Assembly: GCF_029227915.1 (NCBI RefSeq)
Contig: NC_079884.1
Span: forward strand, 3,596,001-3,660,000
DNA: 64,000 nt
Reading direction: 5' to 3'
DNA from: Hydractinia symbiolongicarpus
Lineage: Eukaryota; Cnidaria; Hydrozoa; Anthoathecata; Hydractiniidae
The translations under genes were made by a program, and so were the position numbers. Positions 1 to 11,926 of this stretch are shown piece by piece (position 1 is the stretch's first letter; every line of letters starts with the position of its first letter). The notes beneath the pieces are model-generated. The model was not told the origin of the DNA, searched no databases, and saw only the letters and a program-made list of their open reading frames with translations.

Positions 1-527
1 AAGTTTTTTAAATAGAGAAGCAAGGCCAATGTATGGCAACATAAGCCACTTACACCAACAGGACATTCACAGTAGGCTTTAACTGGAAAATTACTACTAA
101 ATAGAATAACTGTAGGTCTTGTTAATTCACCATATGATTTTTTAACAAGAGCTCTAACAAATACATTATTATCACCTGCAACATGTGTTTTTACTGAAAC
201 TATTTTCCTGCTAGTCAACATAGCATAAGCTTTCTGTTGCTGACCTAAACTACCTTCTCTTTTTCTAGAACTATATTCTTTAAATATCGATGCTGTAACT
301 ATTGGATACAATTCCTCTTTAGGACACCAGGGAGCTGAAATGGGAGGGATAAGATTGGGATCTAATGTTGTACCAAAACTAAAATTTCTTTCTCGTTTGA
401 CTCTCAATTTTTCCGCAAGTGATGGGTATAATTTGAATCGATTAACACGCATATTAAGCTCTTGTATTGTTCCTCCTGTGGACAGGCCACGTTCCATAAG
501 CCATTGTACACAATCTTTCTTTTCCAT
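1..527 (-). CDS. SAP + SWIM zinc-finger protein, 5' part, runs off the left edge
   Basis: Reading the minus strand from an ATG at 527 gives an open frame to the window edge (about 175 codons, no stop). The first ~35 residues (start MEKKDCVQWLMERGLSTG) have the helix-loop-helix look of a SAP DNA-binding domain. Near the edge is CECPVGVSGLCCH (window 33-71), which fits the SWIM zinc-finger pattern CxC-xn-CxH. In cnidarian and other invertebrate genomes this pairing is often followed by a YqaJ-type nuclease/recombinase domain; here that part would lie left of position 1 and is not seen. A role in DNA binding or as a domesticated mobile-element protein is inference. The start was chosen because the SAP-like helix begins right after it; a more upstream start is not excluded. 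Confidence 0.7.
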   Translation of the reverse strand, partial: MEKKDCVQWLMERGLSTGGTIQELNMRVNRFKLYPSLAEKLRVKRERNFSFGTTLDPNLIPPISAPWCPKEELYPIVTASIFKEYSSRKREGSLGQQQKAYAMLTSRKIVSVKTHVAGDNNVFVRALVKKSYGELTRPTVILFSSNFPVKAYCECPVGVSGLCCHTLALLLYLKN

Positions 528-1612
528 TATTGCAAAAACAATACGTAAAATTGTTAAACAGCAAATAACTATAATATAATAACTTGGAAGTGTGTACAAA
601 CGCTAGCTAAATGTTTACACTTTGCGGGAGTTCTGAAAATTTGTCCCTACAAGCCACTTCGCTCGGGCCCAGACCTGCGCGGTATGAAACTCCGTAATAG
701 CAACCGTGTTTAAATATGGTAGAATTAAATGTAAATAAACACGGAAAAAAGTAAACAAAACGCAAAACATAGGTTAACTTACTATTATTTGTAACCAACT
801 ACAAGGTAGGAGCTTCGATAAATAACTACATTTAGCATAAACTTTGGTCCAAATCTAATTTTTTCGCCTTGCAAAAGACGAAGAGTAATTTTGGAAGAAG
901 ATAGTAACAAAAAATTTATATTTTTTCTTGTTTTAAACGTTAACTTTATAAAAAGTATCTTTTTAAGAATGCCATGTTGTAGCTACAATAAAAACCTGTG
1001 ATGTTTACACGATATTCGATTTTAAAAATATATATTCTCAGTTCGAATGTACGTTCGACATATTTTCTGTCCTAAAATGCAGTACCCGGATGATAATCCA
1101 TATAATAACTGTTTATTTCGCGCAATACCTTTAAATAATGACCTCTGTCACGTATTCCCTCACAAGCTCGGGCGATACTTTGACGTCGGTCAATATTCTC
1201 CGGTATTGGCCTCATAAACATTTATTATAGGGTTAGTAACTTACATCAAACAGTTAACTTGTCTTTAGTAAAGGTGAGAAACTTCACTCTGTATTAAGGG
1301 TTTAATAAGTTTAATAAGTAATCTAATTCTCTCCCAAAATTACAAACTCATACAGTAACGCAGAAGTGGACAGATAAGGAGAACAAAATTTGAAATGTTC
1401 TGGGTTCCATTGGATTGGCTTAGACTTAGAGAACATCATTTACAAATACTCATTCCTACCACAAGCTTCTATCGAGAATACAGGGAAAGAATGCAGGGAA
1501 AAAAATCTTTTATATATGAGCTGTCCTTACATCCCAAAAAAATCAACCTCGTTCTCGCCTGTTATTTCTTTTTTATTTCTGATGACAGCAAGACAACATG
1601 GTCCTGGAGAAA

Positions 1613-1649
1613 ACATCGTGACTATCCAAGACTTGGATAGTCACGATGT
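1613..1649. repeat. Near-perfect 37-bp inverted repeat
   Basis: Arms 1613-1630 and 1632-1649 are exact reverse complements (18 bp each) around a single A. It could form a hairpin or cruciform, or act as a dyad protein site. It lies in a 96-codon ORF (1390-1680) that I do not believe is coding. Confidence 0.85.
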
Positions 1650-3270
1650 AATGATTTATCTCAACGAATCAAAATTTTGAATGTCACCTTTTCAAGATAA
1701 AAGAGCTCAGCATTTTATGTCACACGCACTTGCAGCGAGCTGTTTTTAGTTATGATTTGTGCTCCTGTATGCTGTTAATTGTTTTCAAAATGTATTAGTA
1801 TAAAATTCTGTTATTTAGGCTATTGTTTTCCTTAATATTCAAGCAATTACCTCTGTGAATTAACTAACTAAGTAGTTTTTCTAAAATGTTGTAGCTAGCT
1901 ACAAGAGGAAAAACATGTAGCTGGACTTACGAATACACTTTGTTATACTCTTTACGGTTTAAAGTGAAATCACTGGCTAGATATAACTATCTATATGGTT
2001 ATGCGATTCTACTTACAGGTATCTAGGTTTAACCTCACATAATAGTTCTAAAGTATGGGTAAATGATTTCACCATCGCTTTTCATGGTCTTTTTTGTAGT
2101 TTTTTTTTAAATGTGCAATAGCTAAAATTGTTTTACTAAAAATCTAGGTTATTATTTATTTAAAATATACAAATATAATATTTAATTTTAACTGTTTATA
2201 CACTAACTTTAAGTCAATAACTTTATTTTTACCGCACTTTAGACTTTCTTAAATTAGACCGCTTTCCATGCGTTGATGAACAAATGTGTCCACAACAGTG
2301 AAGCCATCTGTGAAATCAGCTGCTGTACTGAAGTGCTAAAAGTCCTAAAACATGCGTATTAAGCAAAAATTATGAAAATTGTATAATAATTCAAAAGTTT
2401 TTGTAGTCAATAAGGCAATGAAATACAGAATAGCTCTTGCACCCGATTGGCGACTGTGAGTCTTCTGGCTATATTTATATCTCTGTATCTATTTGTATCT
2501 CTGCGGAAATTATGTTAGGAGGAAAATATTTGGCGGAAATTTAATTTGGCAATTGGTTGAAATAGGATTTTGGTGTGGAATAAATTTAGTGAATTAAAGG
2601 TTTTGCTAAATTTGGCGAGTGATTAGTATGGCGGTGTCATATTTAGTAAAAAAAGCCGGAATAAGCAAAATGCATTGTGTTTATAGTTTTAATTTAAGTC
2701 AATTTTTTGAATTGAAAAATAAACTTCGAAGTAAATACAACCAATGCAATCACTTGTGACGGCGAAATTTGAAATTGATTGTAGTTTGCATGCACACATT
2801 TTATTCCACAATAACTTATTTCTTAATTTGAAAACATCTATTAAAACAGACCCTAGGAACGAAGTTGCATTTAAAAAAAGCCACGGTAAAAGCCATTATT
2901 ACCGTTGTTGTAAACACCACAACCGATGACATTGTTGTCTATTTCGTTAAAAGGTTTTGATTATTCCCGCCTTTTAAACTATGCAATGAATAAATCAATA
3001 ACAAACCGTTTGATAATAAGAAAGTAAATTTTTTTGGAAGTGTCTGTTTATGAAAGTTTAAATGATAATAATAACGACCTAAAAGCCATTTAATTTCTTT
3101 GTGATTCAAATAAATGCTAAAAAAAACTTTCGTGTCACATTAATAAAAGAAATTAACAAAAGCATGAAATTAAGTAGTAGCTGCGTAGAACAACATCAAC
3201 ACGAGAAATTAATTAATATTATTCCTTGACAATGAGTTGGAAAGACGTCAAGAATAAGAGTGAAAAACTT

Positions 3271-3280
3271 TTTATAAAAT
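3271..3280 (+). promoter_or_regulatory. Candidate TATA box of the class A GPCR
   Basis: TTTATAAAAT lies about 40 bp before the ATG at 3317, and a CRE-like half site GACGTCA lies at 3244-3250. The spacing implies a very short leader. Support is positional only. Confidence 0.35.
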
Positions 3281-3316
3281 CTGTATAGTGTTGCAGGAAG
3301 GATTGGTAATCTTAAC

Positions 3317-4276
3317 ATGGGGAACTATGATAAATACGTTATCTCAACTTGGGAACTATGTTGGTACATTCTCATTATGATTTTAGGTGTGCTTGGAAAT
3401 GTATTCGTATTAATAGTTAGCTTTAGAAGTAAAAGTGTTTCCCGCTCGGCTCCATTCAATGTTTACGTCACATCATTAGCTTTGGTGGATCTTTTGATAT
3501 CTTTGCTGGTTGTTCCTATGTATGTTTTATCCACTAATCCTACCACAAGGCTAGTGATGTATTTTTTTACGTTTTGGTTTGCGCATGCGTCGATGTATTT
3601 ATTAGTGGCGATATGTATCGAAAGAAGAAAGGCTATTTTGTACCCCTTCACAACTTTAAGGAAACAGACTTTCCCGAAAACAATTCTGGTGGTGTTTTTC
3701 ACGTTATTTTTGGGTTTCTTGAATGAAGTTCCATTCATATATGGTTTGTTTCACAAAACAGAAAAAGCTATAAAATTGACCTTGCACATGGTTGCTTCCG
3801 CTTTGGAGATATTCATTCCTTTAATTGTTTTTATTGTCACGTTTATTCAAATACAAATCTGCTTAACGCAACAGGAAAAAGATTTAAGCGAATTTTTGAA
3901 CAATTATAAACACGAAAAGACATATCGCAAAGTGAAAACTAGTAAACAAATGCAATCAAAAAAATCTACCATTCACACAATGCAACTCGTCATATTAACT
4001 TTCTTCCTGTGTATTTTGCCGAATGAGCTGTTCTATGTGCTACTGCAGTACTTTAACTTTACCGAATTGGAATGGGGATCACCGGTATATCAAGTTGGTA
4101 TTCTTTTACGCCTCTCAAACTCTTGTTTGAATCCAATCGTTTACAGTTGTCGAAGCCAGTTGTTTCGAAAACATTTCAAAGAAGTTTTTAAACCATCTCA
4201 GAGTTGGAGTAGTGAGAACTTGATAGAACGCATGCGTAACACGAATTTTAATTATTCAAGATTATCATCAGCGTGA
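3317..4276 (+). CDS. Class A (rhodopsin-like) GPCR, intronless
   Basis: A 319-residue single-exon receptor with seven hydrophobic helices. Landmarks are GNVFVL in TM1 (N28), LALVD in TM2 (D58), ERR at 102-104 where DRY is expected, FLCILP in TM6 where CWxP is usual, and NPIVY at 272-276 in TM7 followed by a basic helix 8. It would sit in the plasma membrane and signal through a heterotrimeric G protein; the ligand cannot be told. The N-terminus is only about 14 residues, which favours a small ligand or short peptide. The usual TM3 cysteine (3.25) seems absent, so the conserved TM3-ECL2 disulfide is probably missing. DRY to ERR and loss of W6.48 also depart from the family consensus. Start: first ATG of the frame, ahead of TM1. 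Confidence 0.88.
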   Translation: MGNYDKYVISTWELCWYILIMILGVLGNVFVLIVSFRSKSVSRSAPFNVYVTSLALVDLLISLLVVPMYVLSTNPTTRLVMYFFTFWFAHASMYLLVAICIERRKAILYPFTTLRKQTFPKTILVVFFTLFLGFLNEVPFIYGLFHKTEKAIKLTLHMVASALEIFIPLIVFIVTFIQIQICLTQQEKDLSEFLNNYKHEKTYRKVKTSKQMQSKKSTIHTMQLVILTFFLCILPNELFYVLLQYFNFTELEWGSPVYQVGILLRLSNSCLNPIVYSCRSQLFRKHFKEVFKPSQSWSSENLIERMRNTNFNYSRLSSA

Positions 4277-7200
4277 GCAGTAACAATGCTAGAAAGGTGG
4301 TTTTGTAAAGAAATGTTATTAAACAGAGGACCTTCTTAAAAATCCTATACTTTTCATACGATTTTATTTTATCCTGTAAAGAAAGGTACTTTTACTCACG
4401 GTACAATATTAGTACAACATTCAAATGGTGCACGTCAGATAGTTTTTACCTTCCAGCATTTAAAAAAAAATTAACTATTGATTTTTGGCTGGAGTTGAGT
4501 ATAGACCGAGAATGTAAAATCTATTCGTTCTAGCATGTTCGGAGTGATAACTTTATACCTCCATGCTTTATACAACCCCTTAAAATTTTTCTTGCACCAG
4601 GGTGACCTGTGTTTTGAACTTTATAGCAGCCATATTTGTTGTCTGTTTTTTGCTGTGACACTTCAACGACTATTGACCACAAAAAATTTTTATCACGTCA
4701 TTCAACGCGTATTTTTGTAAGAATATCAGAAATTCTTACCAGACCGGTGTTATTATTTTTAATTCTCCATTGTTCTTAACAATAAACATATTTTTCTTAA
4801 CCTGAAAACTTCGCCTGATATTATTATAAAGGAAACAGCGTGCATTTATAAAATAGTACAGAAATATAAATCTTATTCACTTTGGAATTCTGTGTGGTGT
4901 ACAATTTCACTTTACAATGGTAAAAAAAACCCAGCTACATTGAGGAAAGTAATGCATTTCATTTTGAATGTCATTGTTTTGTTTCACTTTTGTCCTCTGT
5001 GTTTGCATTCGCACATGAAATGCATCAAAACAGGAATCTAAATTCCACTTTTTGTATCGGCAGTGATCCTGGAGCGGTAGTAATACAGTTTTTTCAGTTT
5101 TTGTAATTTCTAACTCATTAAGTCACACATTATAATCTCATTGCACCTTGTAATCCCATCGCACTTTTTTTTGTCCTTCGTAATCCCTAATAAAATGTAA
5201 AATTATCTTTGTATAAATTTTCGGCCACAAGCGGGTCGTGTTGACCACGCACAAAATCTTGAAGCTACAAGTAACAAAGACAATACATTTTTACCGACCT
5301 TGTTGTGATCACTCAGCATGGTAAATCAATCACGAGACCTGATTTTTATTAAAAAACCAAGTCAAGATTTTTCTGGTCTGAAAATGTCGACTAAGGAACA
5401 TGACGACGAAGGTCAATTTGATTTTGGAAGTGTTCGTATGTTTGTAGATCTGTTCGACCTTTTTTCTCTTCTTCTTTGAGGAAGCATCTTAAATTCAGAT
5501 AGCTAGCTAGCCTTATCGTTGGGGTAAATGCACCCTTCAGTGTTGGTACAATGTCTCGATTGTTTGTTTAATGTTTGTGTGGCTAGATGATACTTGCCGC
5601 TATTCTTAATTTATAACTTCCACAGGAACTTATTGTGTGAGACAAAAAATGTTGCTACAATTTTTGCTATCACACAATATCAACAGGTTGTAGTCTGTGT
5701 TTGTATTTATGGTTTAACGTTTTTGCTGGTTAATTTAAACATTTAACAGAAACTTTGATCGGCGGCTAGCGGCGGCCGAATTCCCGAGGATTTCGCGGAC
5801 AAGTGAATCACCGTGGATTTCCACGAATTGTTATATAAAATATTTCCCAAGACCACTGTTGAGTGGGCTAATCAAAAATCCTCAATAATTAAAGTTTTAT
5901 AATCGTCAGCAGCTTTTTTAGTTAATGTTGGCAAGTTGCTCACTTGGCACGCAGAAAGTAAGGAATATCTTGATTCTTGAAACTTTTGCGCACATCTAAT
6001 TTTCGCGCAGAGCGACTGCGCGAACAAATTGTTGCACGAATTATTCGCGCATTTAAGTGCGCGAAAATTTGGTTTTCTTTTTTAAATGACGTGCGAAAAA
6101 TTTATTGCGCGAAATCGAAAAAAATTTATGACGAGATAAAGCTTCATAAAACTTTGTCTCAACACAAAATATTGATGAAATTAATCATCAATAATGAAAA
6201 TCCTGCTAAGTACTGTTTCCTTTCTTGTTACTTTTATCTGACGATTACATGCATAACCACCCAGAGATTGCAATGTCTGATGGGCGTAAATCCAAGATCG
6301 AGATTTAAGTGGCCATCAGTCATACAAAACGACCCATTTATGTAAATTAAAAGTTAATTTTTTTTAACTTAGGAGATAGGCAATATATTAACGTGTTCAT
6401 TTATCTTCTCTTTTCTATAGTACCAGAAAGGGGTGTGCGAAAATTTCAATAATTATGGTCTTTTTTATATAAAAAAAAAAATTTTATTATATTGAATTTG
6501 TACGTATTTTTGTGTTTTCAGCTTTAGTAACTCTAACGAAATTGGACAGCTCGCAGAGCTTTTTTAATTAGGCTGCCGCCTTTTTTTTCTTTTCTTCTTT
6601 TAGTAACGTTAGTGTAAATGTCCGCCGAAAAATCTATTGCAGCTCATCTGTTAGAAAATCTTTTGCAGCTCATCTGTCGGAAAGTCTATTGCAGCTCATC
6701 TGTCGGAAAATCTATTGCAGCTCATCTGTCGGAAAATCTATTGCAGCTCATCTGTCGGAAAATCTATTGCAGCTCATCTGTCGGAAAATCTATTGCAGCT
6801 TCTCATTATAGTGTTTAGGTTGTAATGTATTTTTTAAAATATATAAGTAAACTATCCTTTTCCAAAAAAACTTCATTACAACATCGGTTAAAAAACGCAG
6901 TCCGTCGTTAACACTGGACTGAGCGCTTAGTACAGGTAAAGCGTGTCGCACATGCGTTTAGACTTATACCCTTTAAAAAAAACTCGGCAAACATTCCGTG
7001 TTGGTGCTCCTGAGACATAGCAATGCCAGCCTTTAGGTATCCCTGAAGATTGTGTTTATTTTGTAGTCTGTGTGTAGTTCTATGTTCATAGCCTTAAGTT
7101 TTATGTTAAATGTTACACTTGATTAACTTTATGTTGCTTGTTACTATTTTCATGTATGTTATTACTGTCTTGTTCCTCTGTTATCACGTCTGTTATTCTG

Positions 7201-9259
7201 ACCCATTGTGTTACTTTTAAAGTTCTTTTGTTTTTTAAAGTATGGGTTTTGTTCCATTTTACGTTTTTACTAAATGGATTCATGCGTGTGTTGTTAGTTA
7301 GTGGTGGTGGTTCTGTCAAAGTGGTTTGTTTGTTTGCTTGTTCACATCTTGCATCCGCCATTTTTAAAAAAATATGTGTTATGTTCTATGTTTAGTACTG
7401 TGGTTCGTGAGTCTATGTTTTATACTATGTGTCACGTGTTTGTATATACACCTGTATTTTTGTATCAAGAGTTAGTTTATGTTGAGCACATAATACGAAA
7501 GACATTACTTGTATTCACTGTGTGAAGCTCCATAATAATATGCGCGCTTTTTTCAACCTGGCACCAGTGTAGGGTTGACTTTTCCCATATAATATGTAAT
7601 TTTTTCAAACGGGTTGACCCGCCAATCGGGCCAACACCGAGCCGAGCCTCATATAATCAGGCTCTAACATGTATCGTATGTTGTATCAATTAGTTCATTT
7701 CCGTTTGAACCTCTAGTATCCACTTGTTTGTGCGTGCCACACTAATACTCAGTACCATGTAGCACATATGTATAGGCGTAATATCTCTTGCAAAAGATCT
7801 TCATCGCAACTGCAGCTTAAATAAAAATCAAGTAAACCGTTTGCTAACACCAGGCTGATAAGTAGGCGTAATTCCGTTTTCTAAGACGCTTTATCGCAAC
7901 TTCGGTTAAAAAAAATTTAAGAAACCGCCTTTCGTTATCCTGTCTAGTTAACAAAATACTCAGCAATTTTATTTTGGAACTTAGATTTCACAACAGTAAT
8001 AAAAGTTGTAGCTATCTAACTGTATTTAGCATAAAAATTATTAAGAATATTTTTTAGAATATATTTTCATTAGCTGTAGCATAATAATTATTAGGAATTT
8101 TATTGGTAGTAGCCAAACTGTATTTGCCTACTTTCACTTATTTAGTAAGAGGTAGCTGAGCTAGTTAGATAGCCACAACACCAAATACAAATGAATAATA
8201 GTATACCAATCCAAAATAAAAATTTATAGGAATAACAATAAGTAAAGCTAAAGTAGCTAGCAGCCAAGTTAGTTAAAAATCTACGTTCCTTGCCAAAATT
8301 TAAAAATTGGTCATTAAGATTTGTACGTGAGGTAAAAAAGACTTAAAGTATATTTGCGTTAACATGTGAAAACAGAAAGAAAACAAATACTACAAAATTA
8401 AAAAAGACAAAAAACAGATCTGCAAACCTGACACAGTCACTTCAAAACAAAATGGCCTCCGTAGTTAAGTTGCGTAAAACCAAAACGCAAAGTCCGTAAA
8501 AATTAGTCTCTGTGATAATTTTCTGAAAAAAGCTGCGCGCAACCATTTTGAACAAAATACGGGTATTATTAAAGAGATATAAGAGTGATTGTAAGTCGGT
8601 AATAGATGCTAAATTTTTTTGTGCTCAATCTTTACACGCGCTTGTGTGAGCACTTTATTTGTTTATTAACTTAAAAATTTTTTGCAATATCTTAAATTTA
8701 AAATAAAACGCTTCGAAATCTCGGTACATGCAACCTTCCGTTGCCGATTTGCCAGCTGAATCTTTTTTCAAGTAGAGAAAAAAACTTTACCAGCATTAAT
8801 TCATATAGTTTAACAAAGCCATGTGTTTTATTTATGTTCAGTATAGTTTTTAATATGTTTTTTGAAAGTTCTGCTTTGTCGTTAATACTCTCGTCTTACT
8901 CTCGATATATAAAAATGCAGCAAAAGCGTGCAACGGATGGGTTCAAAGGAGAGTGTAAAGAAAAGAAATTTGAATAGAATTCAAATAGACGTTGCTGAAA
9001 ATGTATCTCCTTCTCTTTTTAAACCTCCTTGATGAGACATTTAAGACTTGTGTTACAGCCGGAGGAGCTTTCTTCCTTTTATCACATTGACATCATCATT
9101 ATCTTTTTAATAGAAAACAATTAACCCACAAATCATAATAAAAAAGTACTTAAATATTAACAATGAATTAACATGATAAGAAGTGCTTTATAAACATTGA
9201 CGGTTGTTGATGTCATATTCATAAAAAGTTCAAAAAGAGGAATAAAGTTGGTCAAGGAA
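4277..9259. other. Intergenic, repeats only
   Basis: About 5 kb between the two plus-strand receptor loci. It contains GCGAAAATT-rich dispersed repeat sequence near 5985-6115, a 26-bp tandem array at 6626-6800, and degenerate direct repeats at 7770-7960 sharing TAGGCGTAAT and CATCGCAACT. An 82-codon minus-strand ORF at 7113-7361 starts in an AAAATGGCGGAT context but has no recognisable homology. Confidence 0.55.
6626..6800. repeat. 26-bp tandem repeat, about 6.7 copies
   Basis: Unit GAAAATCTATTGCAGCTCAT + CTGTCG. The inner copies are identical; the first two differ slightly. The period is not a multiple of 3, so the ORF crossing it (6618-6818) changes frame in every unit and is an artefact. 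Confidence 0.95.
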
Positions 9260-11926
9260 ATGAATAAATTTTTGTTGAACGGAATAATATTTGTAATAAT
9301 ATCTTATGTGAAGGGAAAGAGATTTCCTTTGCATGAATTATTTAACCTTCCACCATCGACGGAATCGATTGTGTCTAGCCAATTTTGCAGCAGTGGATTC
9401 TCAGATGTGTGTTGTAACTGCCAAGATAACTGCATGAGATACAAGTCATGCTGCATTGATAAACTATGGAATGAAACGATATCAATAAAACTGACTGATT
9501 ATTTAAACATATTTGTGAATGAATCTAAAAAATACAAAGACTACACTTGTGAAACACTCTTGAAACCTCTAGCAAGTAGATTTGGCACCCGCACAGAGAG
9601 TTTTTTAATGGTATCGTCTTGTTTACCGGGAGCTGACAAACAGGATGTAGAAAAATGCTTAAACAGAAAAGATGAAACATTTGAAACCAATATTCCAGTA
9701 TTTGGAATCGACAAATACATTTATAGAAATTTATATTGTGCTAAATGTAATTTTGTGGATAGCTTCCAGGTACTAAATGTGAGTGCGACATGTGAGACAG
9801 CCTCTTATAGAAATTTCACAACAAATCCATTCGAACAATATGGGAAATGTGACTTTGAAGTTATTCCTACACATAACATTTATCCATACTATCAATCGTG
9901 TCATGACTGGAGTAAATGGGATAAAACATGTTCAAAGGATAATCCATATCACGATTTGTGCAAGGCCTACACTGGGTTATTTTCTAATTATGCGAATTAC
10001 CATTGCTACTTATGTAGCACCAATCACACAACAGTAGAAATACTTCCACCATTTGGGCAAGGTTGTAGAATTTCTCCGGTTGGTCGAAAATACGGATTCT
10101 CCATCACAATAAGTTACTCAGGAGCTACAAACGTTGAAATAAGAGGCGAGGATGGTTCCGATGTAAAAAATACAGAACTCTGCAAAGAGGGATATAGATT
10201 TGACATCATACAAGGGAAATGTACAAAAATAACATGTGCACATGGTTATATGCTTTTTGGTGCAACATGTGTTCGTCGACCTGCACCACCAGTTGTAACA
10301 TTCGTAACTACACCAAAAGCTGAAAGCTGTTTCTTGAAGCATCACCCGACAGTATTTATTACGTCTCTTACATCTAAATTCTCCTACTCAATGTTTATGA
10401 AAGAATATGAGAGTGTGTTTAACAGCAGTGATGAAACGTTCCATAATGTGACCTTTGAAAACAAAATTGTATTCAAAAGAGATAAACCTATCTCGAAGGC
10501 GGAATATCAAGAATTGCAAAAAGCACTGACTGGCAAAAGCTCAAATGTTTGAAATCAACATTATACAATATATTTGAGTTCCGTTACAAATCCAGTTTTC
10601 ACACAATTGTATGGAATTGATATGTCTAGAACATTTCCGCAACAAAGAATTTGTGCTGAATTAAAGTTATTCAAAATGAATGAAGGTAACTTCACCACAA
10701 AGTGTAGCCTTAAAATCCAGAACAAGACCTATATCTCAACAGACACAGTTTTTTGGGTGACTTTTAGAAACGGACGTGTCAACAAAAGTTTTGCTGCGTG
10801 TGAAAAATACCACTTACATTCGAGCTGCATATTAACCACAATCAAATCAAATTATACTATTAATGAGAACAAGACGCTGATTTATTACACAAAATTATCC
10901 AAACCTAAATTTTATCAAGTTGATGAATATGTGCCATTGAGAAATGGTTATGGAGTTTGCAATACAGAAACACCAAGAATAAAAACATATAAATGGATTG
11001 AAACAGTGCAGAATGTGGAATATTACATTTCCATCGTTGGTTGCTCCATCAGCATTGTATGCTATCTTTGGATATTAATAACCTTTACCCTTTACAGTGA
11101 GTTGCGTAATTTGCCAGGGTTAAACACAATGGCTTTATGTTCCACTCTTCTATTAGCCGATCTATCCTTTATTATTGGAGTGGAGAATAATGACAACGAA
11201 AACATTTGTAAATCATTCAGCATTATTTTGCACTGGGCGCTGCTCACTACCAGTATGTGGGTTGTTGTTGTTGCTTATGATCTCTCTGCAAAGTTCAGCA
11301 CAATAAAAGTATCAGGGAAGCATAATTTTAAAAAGATATTCATCCAATATTTTATCGTTGCCGTAACCATTCCAACCTTAATTGTGGGCGTCACTGTCCT
11401 TCTAGATGGAACCGATTCTATCAAAGTTGGCTATGGAGAAAACAACGTGTGCTGGATTGGAAGTTTTTATGCGCTCCTAGCATCATACATCATTCCTGTG
11501 TCTATTATATACATTCTAACAGGTAGTGCCTTAGTGTTTACGATATATAACATCCATGTTGAAAACAAAAGAAGTAACAAGATATTAGGAACAAGTTGTG
11601 GTAGAGAAAATATCAACGTTCGAAAGGTGGCTTTGAAGCTAGTTTGTATTCTGGGTATTACAGAAGGACTTGGTTTCGCACAGATACATGGCTTCAATCT
11701 GAAACAAAATGAGTTAATATTTAATTCGGTATTTGGTGTAGCTTATGGGTTTACAAGAAGTTTGCGGGGACTCGTATTATGGATCGTATATATATGCAAT
11801 GAACGTGTGTTTAGCTTGTACAAATCATCGCACAAGAAATCTAACCAAACAGAATCTAAGGATCGTGGCAGCACATTGCCATTGACAGATCCTTCTGGAA
11901 ATAAGTATAACTCTACTCAAGAGTAA
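9260..11926 (+). pseudogene. Secretin/Methuselah-like 7TM receptor with SMB-like ectodomain, interrupted by one in-frame TGA
   Basis: One continuous frame runs from ATG 9260 to the stop at 11924-11926 except for TGA at 10550-10552, so the two halves (430 and 457 aa) belong to one gene. The N-terminus MNKFLLNGIIFVIISYVKG is a signal peptide. Residues 43-66 (CCNCQDNC...SCCID) resemble a somatomedin-B module, followed by a long cysteine-rich, N-glycosylation-rich ectodomain. Seven helices lie at about 11015-11835, with PGLNTMALCSTLLLADLSF in TM2, CWIG in ECL2 and GITEGLGF in TM6, as in class B/adhesion/Methuselah-like receptors. No GPS cleavage motif is visible. The gene is intronless. It may be a young pseudogene, a null allele, an assembly error or a readthrough gene; coding character is intact on both sides, so the break is recent or tolerated. 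If only the first half is translated, it would be a secreted ectodomain. Confidence 0.8.
10550..10552 (+). other. In-frame TGA splitting the 7TM receptor
   Basis: Both flanking ORFs share the same frame (9260 and 10553 differ by 1293, a multiple of 3). The next bases are AAT, not the CTA context favoured for readthrough. The only GT-AG pair that would remove the stop is about 30 bp apart, too short for a normal intron. Confidence 0.9.

Larger units (their letters stand above)
528..3316. other. Intergenic, no supported gene
   Basis: AT-rich DNA between the divergent SAP/SWIM gene and the first GPCR. It holds an 18-bp-arm near-perfect palindrome at 1613-1649 and short chance ORFs. No tRNA, rRNA or conserved protein was recognised. 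Confidence 0.6.

Noticed and set aside
1390-1680. 96-codon ORF overlapping the palindrome, with an 81-codon ORF in another frame
   Set aside because: No recognisable homology, two frames equally open, and the 3' part is the palindrome itself.
6618-6818. 66-codon ORF over the tandem array
   Set aside because: A 26-bp period rotates the frame; the peptide is the repeat read in three frames.
10547-10578. Tiny GT-AG intron that would remove the TGA from the receptor
   Set aside because: About 32 bp, no branch site or pyrimidine tract, and the gene is otherwise intronless.
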